DNA from: Parapristionchus giblindavisi
Lineage: Eukaryota > Nematoda > Chromadorea > Rhabditida > Diplogasteridae
Length of the DNA stretch: 64,000 nt
Direction: 5' to 3'
Assembly: GCA_943737045.1 (NCBI GenBank)
Contig: CALSFV010000288.1
Span: 1 to 64,000 of the forward strand
Shown: piece after piece, positions 17,945-31,500 of the stretch
Layout of the letters: every line of letters begins with the position of its first letter
Position numbering within the stretch: position 1 is the first letter of the stretch
The notes under the pieces: generated by a model
Told to the model about the DNA's origin: nothing
What the model saw: only the letters and a program-made list of their open reading frames with translations
Databases searched by the model: none
Program-made: the position numbers and the translations under genes

Positions 17945-18045
17945 CCGAGCTAGCTAATTTTACTTTTCGCTCTAGTCGCACTTATTCGCAAAAAGAAAGC
18001 GAGAGATCATTTCCAGAGCGAAGGGTTTCAAATTTGCTCGTTAAG
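17945..18045. mobile_element. 'GCTAATTTGAAACTC' palindromic MITE, representative copy
   Basis: A roughly 100-bp palindrome with consensus GCTAATTTGAAACTCTCCGC at one end and its reverse complement at the other, around a CTCTCG...CGAGAGAG core. The best-preserved copies have outer ends like AAAGGCACACCC / GGGTGTGCCTTT. Further copies lie at about 21735-21825, 25055-25160, 27800-27905, 28860-28975, 30295-30410, 31610-31715, 32705-32800, 33425-33540, 35337-35435, 37920-38015, 40050-40160, 47290-47400, 50910-51000 and 51055-51140. Most are in introns or close to the Sre and P450 genes. Confidence 0.85.
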
Positions 18046-19024
18046 AATTCTTAGGTTGTATTCGGTAAGCTTTTTTCATGAAGATAGACAAATCGTTTGT
18101 CTTTTGTCTTATATCGTGACGCCCGAAGCTTGGCGAAAACCTATCCCACGCTTGCAATATAAATCTTTGTAGGATAGACAATTTTCCATTATTCATGAAT
18201 ATTTCCTTTTTGTAGGCAGTCGAAGTTCTCTGATAATATAAAAAATATTTTAATATCTTTATCTAGATCCCCATTCACCCCCTATTATCGTTACTTACTG
18301 TCTCGAGAGTACATTATTTTTATGATCATTCCACATATTTTTCGGCTTCACAAATTATGAAAGAAATATAATGCGCCGTTACATTTGCTAAATGTCATGT
18401 AAACTAGAGTTAAATTTCGCTTACCTATACGTACAGCTAACCCTTGTTGTTAGCTGGGATACGGTAGGAAGCTACCCTAAGCATAATGGTTGACTACCGT
18501 AACCTACTGTAACCACTTACATTATGGACCATCAAGGCTTTCCACTTGGGAGCCAAAAATTTACGTGGACGTGTGCGTAAGCGAAATGTAACGCTAGTAT
18601 AGCTGACGGAGGAAGGCACTTAGGGCAAATGGAACGACGTATCGAAAATGACAAATGTGACGTCATAATTGTCATGATTGTACCAGACAAATGTTTATCA
18701 TGCGGTCTTGACGTTACAATTGTAACGCTGATCACACATGACAAAATGATATAAAAAATATTGTAATACGTCCTTTACAAAGAGTTCCAAATAGTGACAA
18801 AATAAATCATTGTTTTGTGTCTTTCCTTGTTCTCTTTCACGACTCTCCACAGGGAAAACCGTAAAATATACTGTATGTCTGCACTCTTGGACTCCGATCA
18901 AAACAGCCAATTCTTTCTGTATTCATTCAAAGTTTTCTGTCGACATTGAACCATTTTTCGTAATAAATAATAATATATATAATAATAATAATAATAATAA
19001 TATTTATTTATTTAATCTTTGAGA

Positions 19025-22000
19025 ATGGAAATACACGTGGTAAGAGGTCGCACAATGATGATGTGGATGAACGCTACTATAATTCGAGACTACGCACCCA
19101 TATTCGAGGTTCTATTCTTGATTGAAGTGAGTTTCAAGTCAATCATTTATTCCTGTATGAGAAAGGTTTGGTGTTGGGTTCTTCTTATCACATTAAACTT
19201 TGTCTAAAACTAGTCTTCTCGCAATATAGGCAAACCCCGAGCTAAACTGTCCACTCTCTGCCACACTCTCTCTAAAAACATTAGACAATACATCGCCAAG
19301 AACGTGAAGTACACTGTGAAGTTGGAACGCTGCGAAGTTTTGTCAAATTTTGTCTCAGTCTGTCACAATGTTTCCCTTCTTGCCATTTTGACGGTAATTC
19401 ATTTGACAAAATCGCAAGAAATCGTTGTAAACCACTTTTAGCTTATATAGATTTTATTAAATAGGGCATGTAGTTCATAGATCCACTCTTTATATTTCAC
19501 GTACTCATATAATTGAAAAGTGCTTTACAAAGAACGAAGAATCTTTATAATGAAAAAATAACAAATAATCAAAAATATTTAAAATCAATCTTCTTTTTTT
19601 TTCATGGATTCGCTACTACTCCAGTTTTTCGAAACTTAAAGTCTACTTAAACTACGTCACTGACTTAAAGTTTACCTTAAGTAAACTTAAAGTGAAAGAA
19701 CATTTGACGAAAAGCATTACAGTATATCTCACCACTTAAAGTAGACTTACGTTTAACTTTAAGTAGACTTACAAGTCTACTTCAAGTGAAAACTTTAAGT
19801 AGACTTTAAGTTTCGAAATACCAGAGTACTGTACGTGTTTATGATGCAGTAGGTATAGCACAATAAATAAATTTATTACATCAACGCTAATAAATCACCT
19901 ATATATTTCAAACTCTTATCACTCATTACATTTATGTGTTTAGTTTCGTGCATACGCACGTTGGTAAAATAAAAATACAATACGATGTTTGCTCTGTTCG
20001 TGGATAAAATATTTAACGAAAAACAATATAAAATATTATTTTGGCGGTACTGTATCGACCTACAAATAACATTTGTGTTTGACATAACAATTTGAGAATG
20101 TTTGACAACACATAACAATTGACAATTAATTTAATAAATCAATGTACAGGAGTGATATGCATGCACGTATATAAAATAACTTTAATATTAAAACTATAAA
20201 GTAATAATGTGATTCACGGAGTTTCGGCCGCTAGGTCTAATTTTTGTGAGAATAACGAAACTTATCAATTGCAGATAGCATTAATCATCATATTTCTAAC
20301 CATCGTCCCATTCGCTATCTATGCCTTTCTCGGAGCGAAACCGATGCACCGAAATGTACGTATTCTTATTGACAATTTCGGCCATTTAACTCAATATCAG
20401 TATAAATTTAATTACGCTAGTGTATGATAAAATGCCTCATATGATCTAATGAACTAACTAACCAAGTTACTTTTCCGATAAAGAAAAAAGATATTTAAAA
20501 AATTATTTCTTCAAAATATAAAAAAATATCTAGAGAAAAGTGTTCATGTTTAGTTACGGACAGGTTTTTCACTCTACATGCTCCATGGAGCCGTAGGTAT
20601 CACAGCGAGGATTGTTCTGATGTACGCTCAGTATAACAATGATGATGTAGCCAATGGTGAGTGGTAGTTATTGATTCGGTCTTCATAGAGAACACGTTAG
20701 TCCGCGTTGGGATGTCTCTCAGAGAAGACAGGGGAACACGTTAGTCCGCGTTGGGATGTCAGGAGGATGGAGAGCCAATTGAAAAAACAAATAATGGATT
20801 TACAAGTCATGCAAATGTACTCAATACTAATTTGAGGAACACTGTTTCGGTCATAGGTTGTAGACAGTGAATAATGTTCAACCATTGAGCCATCCCATCT
20901 GTCCCTTTCGCAAATAAATTACTTTTGTATAGAAGTAAATTAATTTTTAGAAGATTCATTTGAATTTTAGTGAATGGTCAAGCAATATTGATAACTTTCG
21001 GCTGGCTTTAGTGACTATTTTCGTGTTGTTTACTAAACTAATTCTCCGTATGGCGTTGATAATGGTTACGAAAAAAGTAATGCACTATGAAAATCATAGA
21101 ACAGTCTATTCGCAAAGACTACTATAGGAGTGTGTGGAGACTGTACGTATTTTGTACCAAATATTTTAATCGCATGCCCACGCATGAACGATATGGTCGA
21201 AAAAATGAGTGGAAAAAATCATTAAAATAATGTACTCTCGCAAGAAAAATGCGAAAACACTGCACAGAATAGATAAATTATTTAGATTCATGATGAATAA
21301 TAGTATAAAACGTGAATGTTGGCTTTGTGACTGTACAATACAAGAGACAAAGGGATCAAATTATTCAAAAGCGATCAATATCCTTGATTATATATTATGT
21401 CATTGCCTAGCTATTATTGCCATTATAAACCATTTATGAAACGTTTTACAGAGTAGTCATTATTATTTTATTGACTAATGTCATAAATTTAAAATATATG
21501 TATAACGAATGGGTATTTATAATATTTCTCCTATAATTTTTTCAGAAGAGTCGACGATCGTTTTCGTAGCTAAATTCTTTCGCGTCTCCATGATATTCTT
21601 TTTCATCGGATTGTAAGCATAAATGTTCTTTTTTCAAAATTTATTTATTTATTAATTTATTTATTCTTTATTCCATCAAATATATATAATAATAGGGTGA
21701 AATTCGTGAAACGAAAATTTGAGAAAAAACTCTCCTCGTTAAAAACGCTTCGAAATTTGAAACTCTCCGCTCTGCCCACACTCTTTCGCTCTACAAGAGT
21801 GGAAGAAACATACATCTGACTCTTTTAGACCGTTCTCCGTGGCATTCGAACGCTTCTTCGCGACTGTCATGTGGTCTTGGTCAGTTTAAAAAAATTTCCC
21901 CGTTTATTCTGGTTAATATTAAAAAAAATATAATTTCAGGTACGAAAGTCAATCGTTGTCGACGCTGGGCCTGGTATTTCTCTGTGAATTGTCCCAAGAC

Positions 22001-24126
22001 ACTTTCAGTTGCATTTTGACGATTCTACTGCTGACAGGTCAGACTTTATTGATTGAAAACGCGATCGATCTTGTATCGATATTTTGTATATTCAAATTTT
22101 TCTTTATTTCAGAAATCCTACCGTTCACGTACGTCATTTTGTTAGCCATCTTGTTCAGTACGATATGCATAATGGTAGGTTTTTTTTTCATTTAGTGGCG
22201 ACCATGATTATGACAATGCTTCATAAAGGTGTATTGTATTGTAAAAAATTCGATTGAAGAGGTAATTCAAGAAATAGTGAAAGTTTTGTAAAAGAAAATC
22301 ACTGTAAAAGAAAAGTGCTGTAATGCATGACCACAGAAGATTGTAAACTGGAATGATGATGATAAATAAAATAAAATAGAATACATAATGATATTTCTAG
22401 GCTTGTCGTATCGTGTATGGTATCAACTCTCGAATGTTGAAAATACAACAGCGGAGAGGGGCACAGATCAATCACTATAGTGTAGCGAGGACTTATCAGA
22501 TCAAGGATAACATTAAAATGTTCCAGGTATGATCAACACATTACACTTTCTCAATGTTTCACACAAGAAGTTTTATTGTATTGTATTAAAAGTGCTGGTA
22601 GATAAATTTTGGTAAGTGAGTTTGGTAGCTCTCGCAATAATAGAAAACGAAAAAAACCCATTTAAATATGATCGAGCTTATCTCTGGACTGTTTAAAAAT
22701 ATTTATGCGAAATTATTATTACAAAACAATTAAAATCTTTAAAAAATCGATAATATCAGGTGATGATTCGGGTGATGTTCACATCGATATTCATGGAGAT
22801 CACAATATTGATCCTTCCAATCATCTACATTCTCACTCCATGTACTGATGAATACATGCTGCTTCGAATGCTATCGTCAACGCTCATGGAAATGTCGCTT
22901 GAAATGTGAGTCTTCCCAGTGTCCGTACTGACTTCCAAAAATTTGTGACTGACAACACACTTGCGTGTCACAATCTTATCTTTCAATGGTAATAAGAAGA
23001 GATTTCACAATCGCCTAATGGCATGTGCATTGCATGAATGCAAGTGTATAAATATAGGGCGCGGCGAACCCCAGAAGGGTTTGGTGGAGGCGGTATTGGG
23101 TTTAAAAGAACACCTTTCCAGGTGTACCACTGAGCACATAAAGAGGTGTAAATCATGGACTCGAAACTTTGAACGTGAAGCTGAAACCTGTAAAACTGGA
23201 CATATTTTCATGTGTTCAAAAGAGCACACTTTAAAAGGTGTAAATTTGAACACCCCTACGTCTTCACAAAAACACTCCGAGATGTTCTACAAAATTATAC
23301 CTGTTCATTTTTACACCTTTTTTCTGACAATGAGTACGGATATACGTATATAAGTATACGGTCAATAGATATGTTTGTTTATTCATTTCTTGTTGTTTTT
23401 AAAAAATATTTTTATGTACTGTTCGTCAAGGCTTGAAATGAGCTTGAAACAATCAGAACAATGCTATTTTGTTATAAAATCAATATTATGTCTTATCACA
23501 AGTCATGAAATGAACATCGAAAATGACGACAGAGTAATTTAATTTATTATACATCATAAAGATGTTTCAACAAGTTAAAATAACGAATTATAATTTAGAT
23601 TCTGCAGACGTTGAAAATAAAAAGGGGAGAAAAAATAAAAAGGGGAGCATGTAAAATAAGGAGAGCACTCGGTTCTTTTCTTCCTTTTGCAATTTTCTAC
23701 CTGAGCAAAATCAGCATTCTTTGTAGATACGGCTCGGTGCTGACGATAGCCATGCTTCGAAAAGATTGCCGATTCGAGCGAAGCTTGAGGCGATTGAAAT
23801 TCATCGATAAAATTGCTCGTATGATGAAACAGAAGCCGGTGTATCCCAAAGTGGCGTAAGTTTTAAAATCTTTTTTTTTCTTTACGTCGCACAAATTCTC
23901 CATTTTTTAATTCATGTTTACTATTTGATTTGCGTACGGACATTTCAAACCTTGGTGAGCGCTTGAAAACTTGGTAATGTATAAAAAGATTAATATAAAT
24001 AAATTAATTGACAATATAATCAATATGATTAGCAGGCACTACGCCCAAGAGAGTGATATCTACTTCTCCCAACTCACAAGAGATCTCGGTACACCAACCT
24101 CGGAGAGGGGTCGACGGTTTCCATGA
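19025..24126 (+). CDS. Sre-family chemoreceptor (7TM GPCR), copy A
   Basis: A nematode chemosensory 7TM receptor, expected in sensory cilia. Eleven exons join in phase: 19025-19126, 20275-20355, 20554-20656, 21546-21612, 21829-21879, 21940-22037, 22113-22174, 22401-22526, 22760-22905, 23727-23855 and 24036-24126, giving 351 residues. Family-like features are an N-terminal IIRDYAPIFEVLFLIE segment leading into TM1, KPMHRN after it, the AFERFFAT motif after TM3, and YSVARTYQIKDNIKMFQ before TM6. The C-tail is basic (ERSLRRLKFID) and ends in DIYFSQLTRDLG. All seven hydrophobic segments are present, with no stop or frameshift, and length is normal for the family. Assignment to Sre rather than Sra/Srab rests on the N-terminal and pre-TM6 motifs. 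The closest relative is copy B at 28.6 kb, which has an identical exon-phase pattern. Confidence 0.82.
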
Positions 24127-25329
24127 ACTATCTATGCTTTTTTTCTTTTCCTCCCTGATTACGGTTACTGTAGTATTGATTGTCTCATTATTGATTGATT
24201 ACGGAAAGATAATAATATAAATCGGTCGTTGAAATTTTTGTTCCATTGTACACTATCATATCATATGTATTTTATTGTATTTTGTATTGAAATATACACC
24301 GCGTTTGATTTTGCGACACTATCTCAGAATTTAAAATAGGTCCGAAGAAGAGTCTTGGCTCTCCGGACTGAAATCACCCTGTGCCTTGACTAACGGGATA
24401 TCTTTCCTTTTCCTTTATCTCAGGTTTGAGATAGAATTCCGTACTTGAAATCCTGTAATTGAAATGAGCATTAAAAATGGGTAATCTGAGGGGTGCTTAA
24501 CTAGAAACATAACGGTTACTTTATGAGGCTCATACGGCCACTTTATTTACGTCCAGACAAAAGTGAAAATCTTTTATGTTTGTATTCGGCGCACCTCAGG
24601 GTCATAAAGTAGCCATTCTAAAAAAAACCGGAGTTGATGCAATTCTTCGTGGCGGTAACTCGCCAAGAAACATGTAACACTGTGATTATAGTTTTTGCAA
24701 TGTTATTTGGCAATTTTGCATGAACCATGCATGTAAGAGTGCTAATACAGCAATTTTTATTGTAGATTTTCAACTTTCCATTTTCGGTCCCCAGTGTATT
24801 TTGTAGACCCATGACACTCGCCATTTTCCGTTTTCCACTGGTTTTAAGCGCCATAAAAAGCCAGCCGTGTGAACCGGGCCTCGTTGATATAATAATTTCA
24901 CATTTCTATCAATTAAATAAAATTAAATAAACATGCTCATGGCTGAACTGAAGATCTACTCAAACAAAATGACACCTGCTCAATACATTCACAATATCAC
25001 CTGTTCCACTTGGCCTCTGCACTCATTTCCTATGGTTGTTCCCTCGCGATTATCTCAAAGGCACACCCGAGCTATTTGGAATCTCTCCTCTCTGACAATG
25101 CTAACTTGTCTACGAGATAGCAGTTCCAGAGCGGAAAGTGCAAAATTAGTTCGTTTAAAACAACTTTATTTCGTTTGTTGCCATGAAGAATACACAGAGT
25201 TTATACTTCTTACTGGCAAGATTTATAGTCGACATACAATATTTATATTTTTGTAGTATTACGAGTAGACAGCTTTTTTGTGCGATTTAAAGAAAGAACT
25301 ACCATTCACTTCCGGATGACACACAGAGA

Positions 25330-25475
25330 AGTTCAGTGGTGGTATCCATGAACTTGGCAAAACCGTTCGCCCGACAATCATGACGTCACTACCGTAGGCA
25401 GGTGCGTTTGTCGAAAATCCTCCGCCTACGGTTGTGACGTCGCGTTTGTCGGTCTGCCAACGTTCATGCATAAGC
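25330..25475. mobile_element. Foldback repeat with GACAAACG/CGTTTGTC ends
   Basis: An inverted repeat in which TGACGTCACTACCGTAGGC pairs imperfectly with GCCTACGGTTGTGACGTC, flanked by GACAAACG-like and CGTTTGTC ends. Related copies: about 29735-29830 (between exons 3 and 4 of Sre copy B) and about 39722-39845 (intron 2 of P450 copy 1, GACAAACGTGACGCCACAA...GTGTGTCGGCAAACGG). Confidence 0.65.
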
Positions 25476-25691
25476 CCTCAGGTGTCTAGAACAGGGCCGA
25501 AATATTGAATAACATATTTTTTATCGAGTTTCTTATTTTCGTTTCTTATTTCGTACTATCAAGTATACTATCCCATGTCCGCTTCATAATTGTCGCTGAT
25601 GAACTCTCTCTTCATAATTGATATCACATTTTTGATCTTTCTTTATAGTTGACCATAAAGTAATATATCTGAAAGAAATGATAAATATAAG

Positions 25692-26825
25692 ATATCACGC
25701 CAGTCACGAGAGAATTGAGCTAAAATGGCAATTCTTCGGAATGTAGTGAAAATCATGAAATGAGTTAGCATCAGTTTTCGGTACCTCCAGGCATGTCCAA
25801 CCATCCCCTAAAGTCCCATTGTGTTACTATCATTCTGGGGCTCCCTGCACCGGGTGGGTAATCCGGGAACCCATCTTTGAACTCAAATATCTCGGTTCAG
25901 GTGCATTTCTGTGAAATACTTCCACGAGGGTAACCCCCGCTCTTTTTTCGAGCTCTATCGATCTAAACAAATCGAGATCATGAAAATGTCGCTGAACAGT
26001 GCTACACTTCGAAGCAAAAAACTAAAAAAAAATAGGAAAAGGAGGTGCTCTTCGTCCAGTATGTTATTAAGTTTTTCATGATCTTTCGAATGAGGGGCTA
26101 GCGAAAAAAATACGTTAATGCGTTCGTATGGTTCCCCTTGGAAAATTCCTGATGATTTGAAGTCATTTTCGCTACCCACAATCTCTCGTTTTGCACACTC
26201 TCTCGCCCATTCCTTTTCATTCCATTCCATTCCAATCTTCACCGCACGGTCTCGAGCGCGCGGTGCGGAATGAAACATATCATTTTCTCCCTTTCTGGTC
26301 CCTCTATTTCTTTCACTCTCCGGCGAGAGAGTGTGTGAAACGAGAGATTGTGGGTGGCGAAAATGACTTCAAGTCATCTGGAATTTTCCAAGGGGATGAA
26401 CCATACGAACGCATTAACGTATTTTTTTCGCAAGCCACTCATTCGAAAGAGCATGAAAAACTTAATAACATACTGGACGAAGAGCACCTCTTTTTCCTAA
26501 ATTTTTAAGATTTTTGCTTCGAAGTGTAGCACTGTTCAGAGACATTTTCATGATCTCTGATTTGTTTAGATCGATAGAGCTCGAAAAAAGAACGGGGGTC
26601 ACTCTTGTGACACTTTTTCGCTAAAACGCACCATAAGCGAGAAATTCGTGCTCAAAGTATCGACTTCACCTTACCGAACCGGTGTATTGAACCCCAAAAT
26701 GAAAATTGCATAATGAGACCTTGGGTAGGTCATGCCTAGAGATGTACAAAAATAGTCCTAACTCATTTTACCATTTTTGCTTCATTCCCACTCTCAGCTC
26801 AATTCTCTCGTGACTGGCGTGATAT
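25692..26825. mobile_element. 1.1-kb foldback transposon, near-complete palindrome
   Basis: The ends ATATCACGCCAGTCACGAGA and its reverse complement bracket the element. The inner arms (about 25945-26215 and 26325-26600) are almost perfectly complementary, including GTGCTCTTCGTCCAGTATGT. The outer arms (25722-25940 / 26605-26795) have diverged. The loop near 26240-26270 is GC-rich. TA dinucleotides at both ends could be the target duplication. No transposase is encoded. Confidence 0.85.
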
Positions 26826-27528
26826 TTATTAGATGACTTTTTGTAAATCTATGCGTTCGTTTCTTTTCAGACATTTTTATCGTCGACAAAAACGCGAAAC
26901 GATCTCAATGCGCTATTTTTTAATCACTTATGAGATAAACTCGAGGATAATACTGCGATAACAGTGTCATTTGTATACTTCGGTCAATCGTACACTTTGT
27001 GTGTGTATTATTATTAGCTTTTTTGCAGTTTGTTTAGTTAAGTTTTGTTGTGCTATTTCAATTTTTGTACTTGTTTTGTTTGTTTCGTTTTTTTTTGCCT
27101 CAAGCTTTTTGTTATGAGAGACTATTTGAGATCGAGTTAACCCTGCACAAGTTGGGCACAGCTACAAAATTGCTCTCTTAATATTACTATTTCAAGGTGG
27201 ACTAAGGCGGAAAAGCTGTGAGGACAGAAAGTTAGTAATAAGTATTCTATATACCGTACACCATTTATTTTACGCTAAATCAGCTTATTGATCGCTAAAA
27301 TTATGAATGGATCATCCTTGCTATCGCAGGCAAATGAGCGCTTTTTGGAAATAGGAAAGGCGAAGGATTTGAAAAGATCTATTTAGTAAGTTGGGACAAA
27401 ACATTCTTTTGAGAAATTGAAGTCAATATGTTGATCTGTTGATAGTTTGATTAAACTCACAATACAAAAATATTATGTGCACTTTAATAATAATTGTGTT
27501 TCCTTGAACAATCCGTAGTACTTCTCGT

Positions 27529-27624
27529 ACCATTGGCATAGATACAATTTTATCATCTAGACCATTGGCATAGATACAACTTTATCATCTAGACCATTGG
27601 CATAGATACAACTTTATCATCTAG
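27529..27624 (+). repeat. 32-bp tandem repeat, 3 copies
   Basis: Three head-to-tail copies of a 32-bp unit beginning ACCATTGGCATAGATACAA and ending TTTATCATCTAG, with a single T/C difference in the first copy. Confidence 0.95.
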
Positions 27625-28581
27625 TGGTTGTTTCCTAGCTGGTAGCTATGAACTTTCTCCATTAAAAATGATTGTGCCTCGCAACAAATTGAGGACCACT
27701 GCCCGATCGATAACGAAAATTGAGAATTGGAGGACGTGCTACTCTGGTATTTCTAAACTGAAAGTGTACTTATCATTTTCTATTGAACCCCCCCCCCCCC
27801 AAGGCTAATTTTACTCTTCGCTTTGGCAATACTCTCACTGACTAAGAAAGCGGGAGAGTGTGGCCAGAGTGGAGAGTTTCAAATTAGCCTGGGGTGTCGC
27901 TTTAAGTTTTTTTTAAATACGAGGTCGGCTCCCATTATACTGATTCGCTGAACATTTTCTTTTCGTCTCGCTACTCCTTTTTTACTTATTATTCTTATTT
28001 CTTGTTATTAATTATAGTTTTCTGTCCTACCATAATTGTAGTTCCGACGGGATGTCTAGCATAATGATAACGTACAGTTTTATCCGGTCTTCTCACTATT
28101 TTTTATCGATAAAAGCGATTTCCGGTAACAATGACACAATATGTCCGTGTTAATTACCTTTTCCTAATCAGCAATCTTTCTCAATATTAGCTAAGGAGTG
28201 CTTTAAAAAATTAATTTACGAATCCGTATTGTCATAACTGTTTTCAATTCCTTTCCGAATCGTCCATTGTAAATCATACAAATTGTTATTGTATTTTTTC
28301 CTTGTTTTCACTAATTCGAACTCTTTATTTGTCGCGCCATTGGTCATGTAGTACAATAATATAGCAGCTATACAGTATTATCTATATTCTGTGTTCTGGC
28401 CAGAACAGACAGCCAGCTCATATTTATTCCACGATTATAGACATTTTTTACTAAATTAAGGCTTTAGACGAATAAACAGGCTCGTCGTATTATTGTTGAA
28501 TTGTGTCGTCTGTTCCTTTTCGCTTTGATTATGGCTAAATAATAATAATAAATAATAATATTTAAATATTTTTATCAGAAA

Positions 28582-31500
28582 ATGCACATACACGAGGTAA
28601 GCGGGCGAGCGATAATGATGTGGATGAACACTACAATAGTTCACGAATATTCCCCGATATTCGAGATTTTATTCTCGATTGAGGTGAGTTTCACATAATA
28701 TCTGTACAAAGGACATGAAAACATTGAGCTCTACTCGTTTCACACAATCTCTCACCATTTAAAATAGCTTTTGCATATATTCACGAGAAAGATGATTGTA
28801 ATTTCGAAAAATATCAATATCGCCATATTAAACGCCATATAAGTGATATGTGCAAAAAGTTAAAGCGATACTCCAAGTTTATTTGAAACTCTCCTGTCTG
28901 GTAACATTCTCTCGCTTTTTTGTCTACGAGAGAGTTTTGCCAATGTGGAGAGTAATTTAGCTTGTGTGTGCCTTTAATTTACCGACTCGTTGATTTTTAA
29001 CAATAAGAATGTTACAGTTAGTATTAATCATCATATACCTGACCCTCGTGCCCATCGCTATCTATGCATTCCTCGGAGCGAAACCGATGCACCGAAATGT
29101 ATGGTTTCTTTTTGTTGTTGTTTAAGATAAATTTTGTGAGCATTAGAGAAAGGTGTGAAAGTAATTTGAAATTTGAATTGTAGAAAAAATTGAAATTTGA
29201 ATAAAACAATTTACTACACAAGTTTCAAAACTGAAAAAGAGTGTTTGTTCGAAAAAAAAGGTCAAAATGGGCATTAACCATCCCTATTCAGCTACGGGTA
29301 GGCTGTACTGCATACATGTCTCACGGTGCGGTAGGTATATCGGCGAGAATATTTCTGATGTACGCACAGTATCACTTTGATGATGCAGAGAATGGTGAGA
29401 TTTCTTTTTCAATAAATATTTATTGATTGTTTACATAATTATTGATAAAAAATTACAATATAATGTGGAAAACCAAAATTAATACTTGTACAATATCAAA
29501 TCTGTCTAGACATAAACCTTATAACATATCAACTATGAATTTGCAAGAGTTCAGTACAGTTCAGTATTGTAGCCATTTTTCTCTCATAAGAATAATTAGT
29601 ATTGTATGTAGTGTAAGCGAATCGGAAGTTAAACTTTTCTGAGGCTAGTCTAGTCAGTGAGTCAGAAGTGATCCAGCACATCAGAACATACTCTTGAAAA
29701 AAATGAACCTGAAATGAAGTATATCTCTGTTTACGTTGACTAACCGTTTGCTGACAAACGTGATGCCACAATCTTAGGCGGAGGCGTTTCCAAAAATTCT
29801 CCACTGCTCTAGTAACATCATATTTTTAGGCAAACTTGCCATGTAAGGAATGACAAGATTTACAGAGATGAAATAAAAAAAAATGAATATCATGTAAGAT
29901 CTTGATTTTTTTCAGAGCAAAGTCCCATCGTTTATGTGTCAAGGTGTTGTCGAATCTCAATGCTGTTCTTTTTTGCTGGAATGTAAGATTTTTTCCTATT
30001 TCAAGGCACTATTAAAATAGATCTATTGCTGAGTGGTTAATCAAACTTCATGTTTGTTTTCGTAATACACCAAAGTAAAATAGCAATCGCAGTCGTATTT
30101 CATTACAGTATTAGATGGTTTAAGAATAGACGATTTTTAAAAAAATGCTTTTTCTTTTCAGACCGTTCGCTGTAGCTTTTGAACGATATTTCGCCACGTT
30201 TCGGTGGTCTTGGTCTGTTCTCATTATAAATTAAATACACCTTTAAAAAAGTCCGGAAATTCCGTTTAGAATTCCAGTAATAATGAATTTTGAAATCGGC
30301 GTTTTAAAATTTTACTCACCGCTCTGATATCGCTCTCTCGTAGTCAAATAGCGCGAGAGAGCAATGCCAGAGCGGATAGTTTCAAATTAGCTCCAGATGT
30401 GCCCTTAAGCCATCTAAAAATGTACTTTCAAGGTACGAAGGTCAATCGATATCTACATTTGGATTGATATTGCTTTGCGTTGTGATTCTCGATGTTTTTA
30501 GTTATTCATTAACGATTCTACTACTGAAGGGTCAGTGTTCTTCAACACATATAGAAATGTTTACGAAAAGAAACGAAAAAATGGCGAGAGAGTGTATGAA
30601 GCGAGGAGAGTTTTCTGTTCTTTACTTTTCGTGCCTTTTAATAATAACAATAGTAAATTTATCGTTTCTTGAACAAGATATGAACAAGAAAGAACGACTG
30701 AAATACTGTATACAAAAAAGTGCGAAGTTAAGGGAGTTTATAATAGATGAATCAAAGGTTTTTTTTTCCATTTATTAACAACTCGATTGGACAATAAAGA
30801 AAAAAAAGAAAAAAATATTTAAAAAAAACAAACTAAATCTGCGTTTGGAAATTCTATGGAGGTCCATCATGATTCCTTCTGTTGCAGATATTCTCTCGAT
30901 CCCTCATGCACTTCTCATTACTTGCATCTTCAGTGGAATATCAATCGTGGTTAGTGCCCCTATTCATTTTTGTGAAATATTGGGTCTTCAAAAACACATC
31001 CCGGGGCTTTTATGAAAACCCATTGAAGTCACTACCACCTACAGATAACGTAAGTCCGAAGAAGAGATTATTACTGGCCGAGCAGTGATCTCCCTCAGCA
31101 CTTCGTGTGCCTTGAATAATGGGATATTGAGCGTAAAAAAATCACTTGTTTTATTTTTAGACGAAACTATTACTTGTTTTGCATAGTTCAGAAACTATGC
31201 CGATCTCTATATCAAAAATCGCGCGGCGAAGGTCAGCCGGGTTAGGTGAGAGGAAGCGGAGAGGCAATCGAGAGGCGGGGCAAGATCTAGCCTTTGAGCG
31301 ACTTCCGTTCTTTAGAGCGCAGTGTCATTTCTTATGCAAGTACATTTTATACGCACAATTACTTTACCTTTTTTATTCATTTTATTCAGGCATGTCGTCT
31401 CTTATACAATGTCAACTGGCGAATGATAGATAGACACCAACGGAGAGGGGCACAGATCAATCACTATAGTGTAGCGAGGACTTATCAGATCAAGGATAAT

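Larger units (their letters stand above)
14960..19024. other. Intergenic DNA between syx-18 and the first Sre gene
   Basis: No gene is recognised. It contains the syx-18 3' UTR, an exact local duplication with poly-A (16124-16242), a foldback element (about 16486-16835), one copy of the GCTAATTT palindrome (about 17945-18045) and AT-rich DNA. A block at 16283-16385 (GCATGAACGGTA...GTCGAAAAA) recurs imperfectly at about 21165-21245. Confidence 0.6.
24127..28581. other. Repeat-rich DNA between the Sre paralogues
   Basis: No gene was found. It holds a CCTCCGGACTG...TGTGCCTTGA repeat (24335-24410) and a GACGTCAC...GTGACGTC foldback (25330-25475). A 1.1-kb foldback element (25692-26825), a 32-bp triple tandem repeat (27529-27624), two GCTAATTT palindromes and a short G-free/C10 run near 27790 are also present. 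Reading frames in the foldback arms are mirror images of each other and not genes. Confidence 0.65.

Noticed and set aside
22961..23353. 130-residue frame in Sre copy A intron 9
   Set aside because: Made of repeated AGGTGTAAA / ACACC motifs; located in an intron whose flanking exons splice cleanly.
25955..26508. Mirror-image frames in the 1.1-kb foldback
   Set aside because: The two frames are the two arms of one palindrome, not a transposase.
27529..27624. Regularly repeated 32-mers as a CRISPR array
   Set aside because: Units are contiguous with no spacers, and the genome is eukaryotic; a simple tandem repeat.
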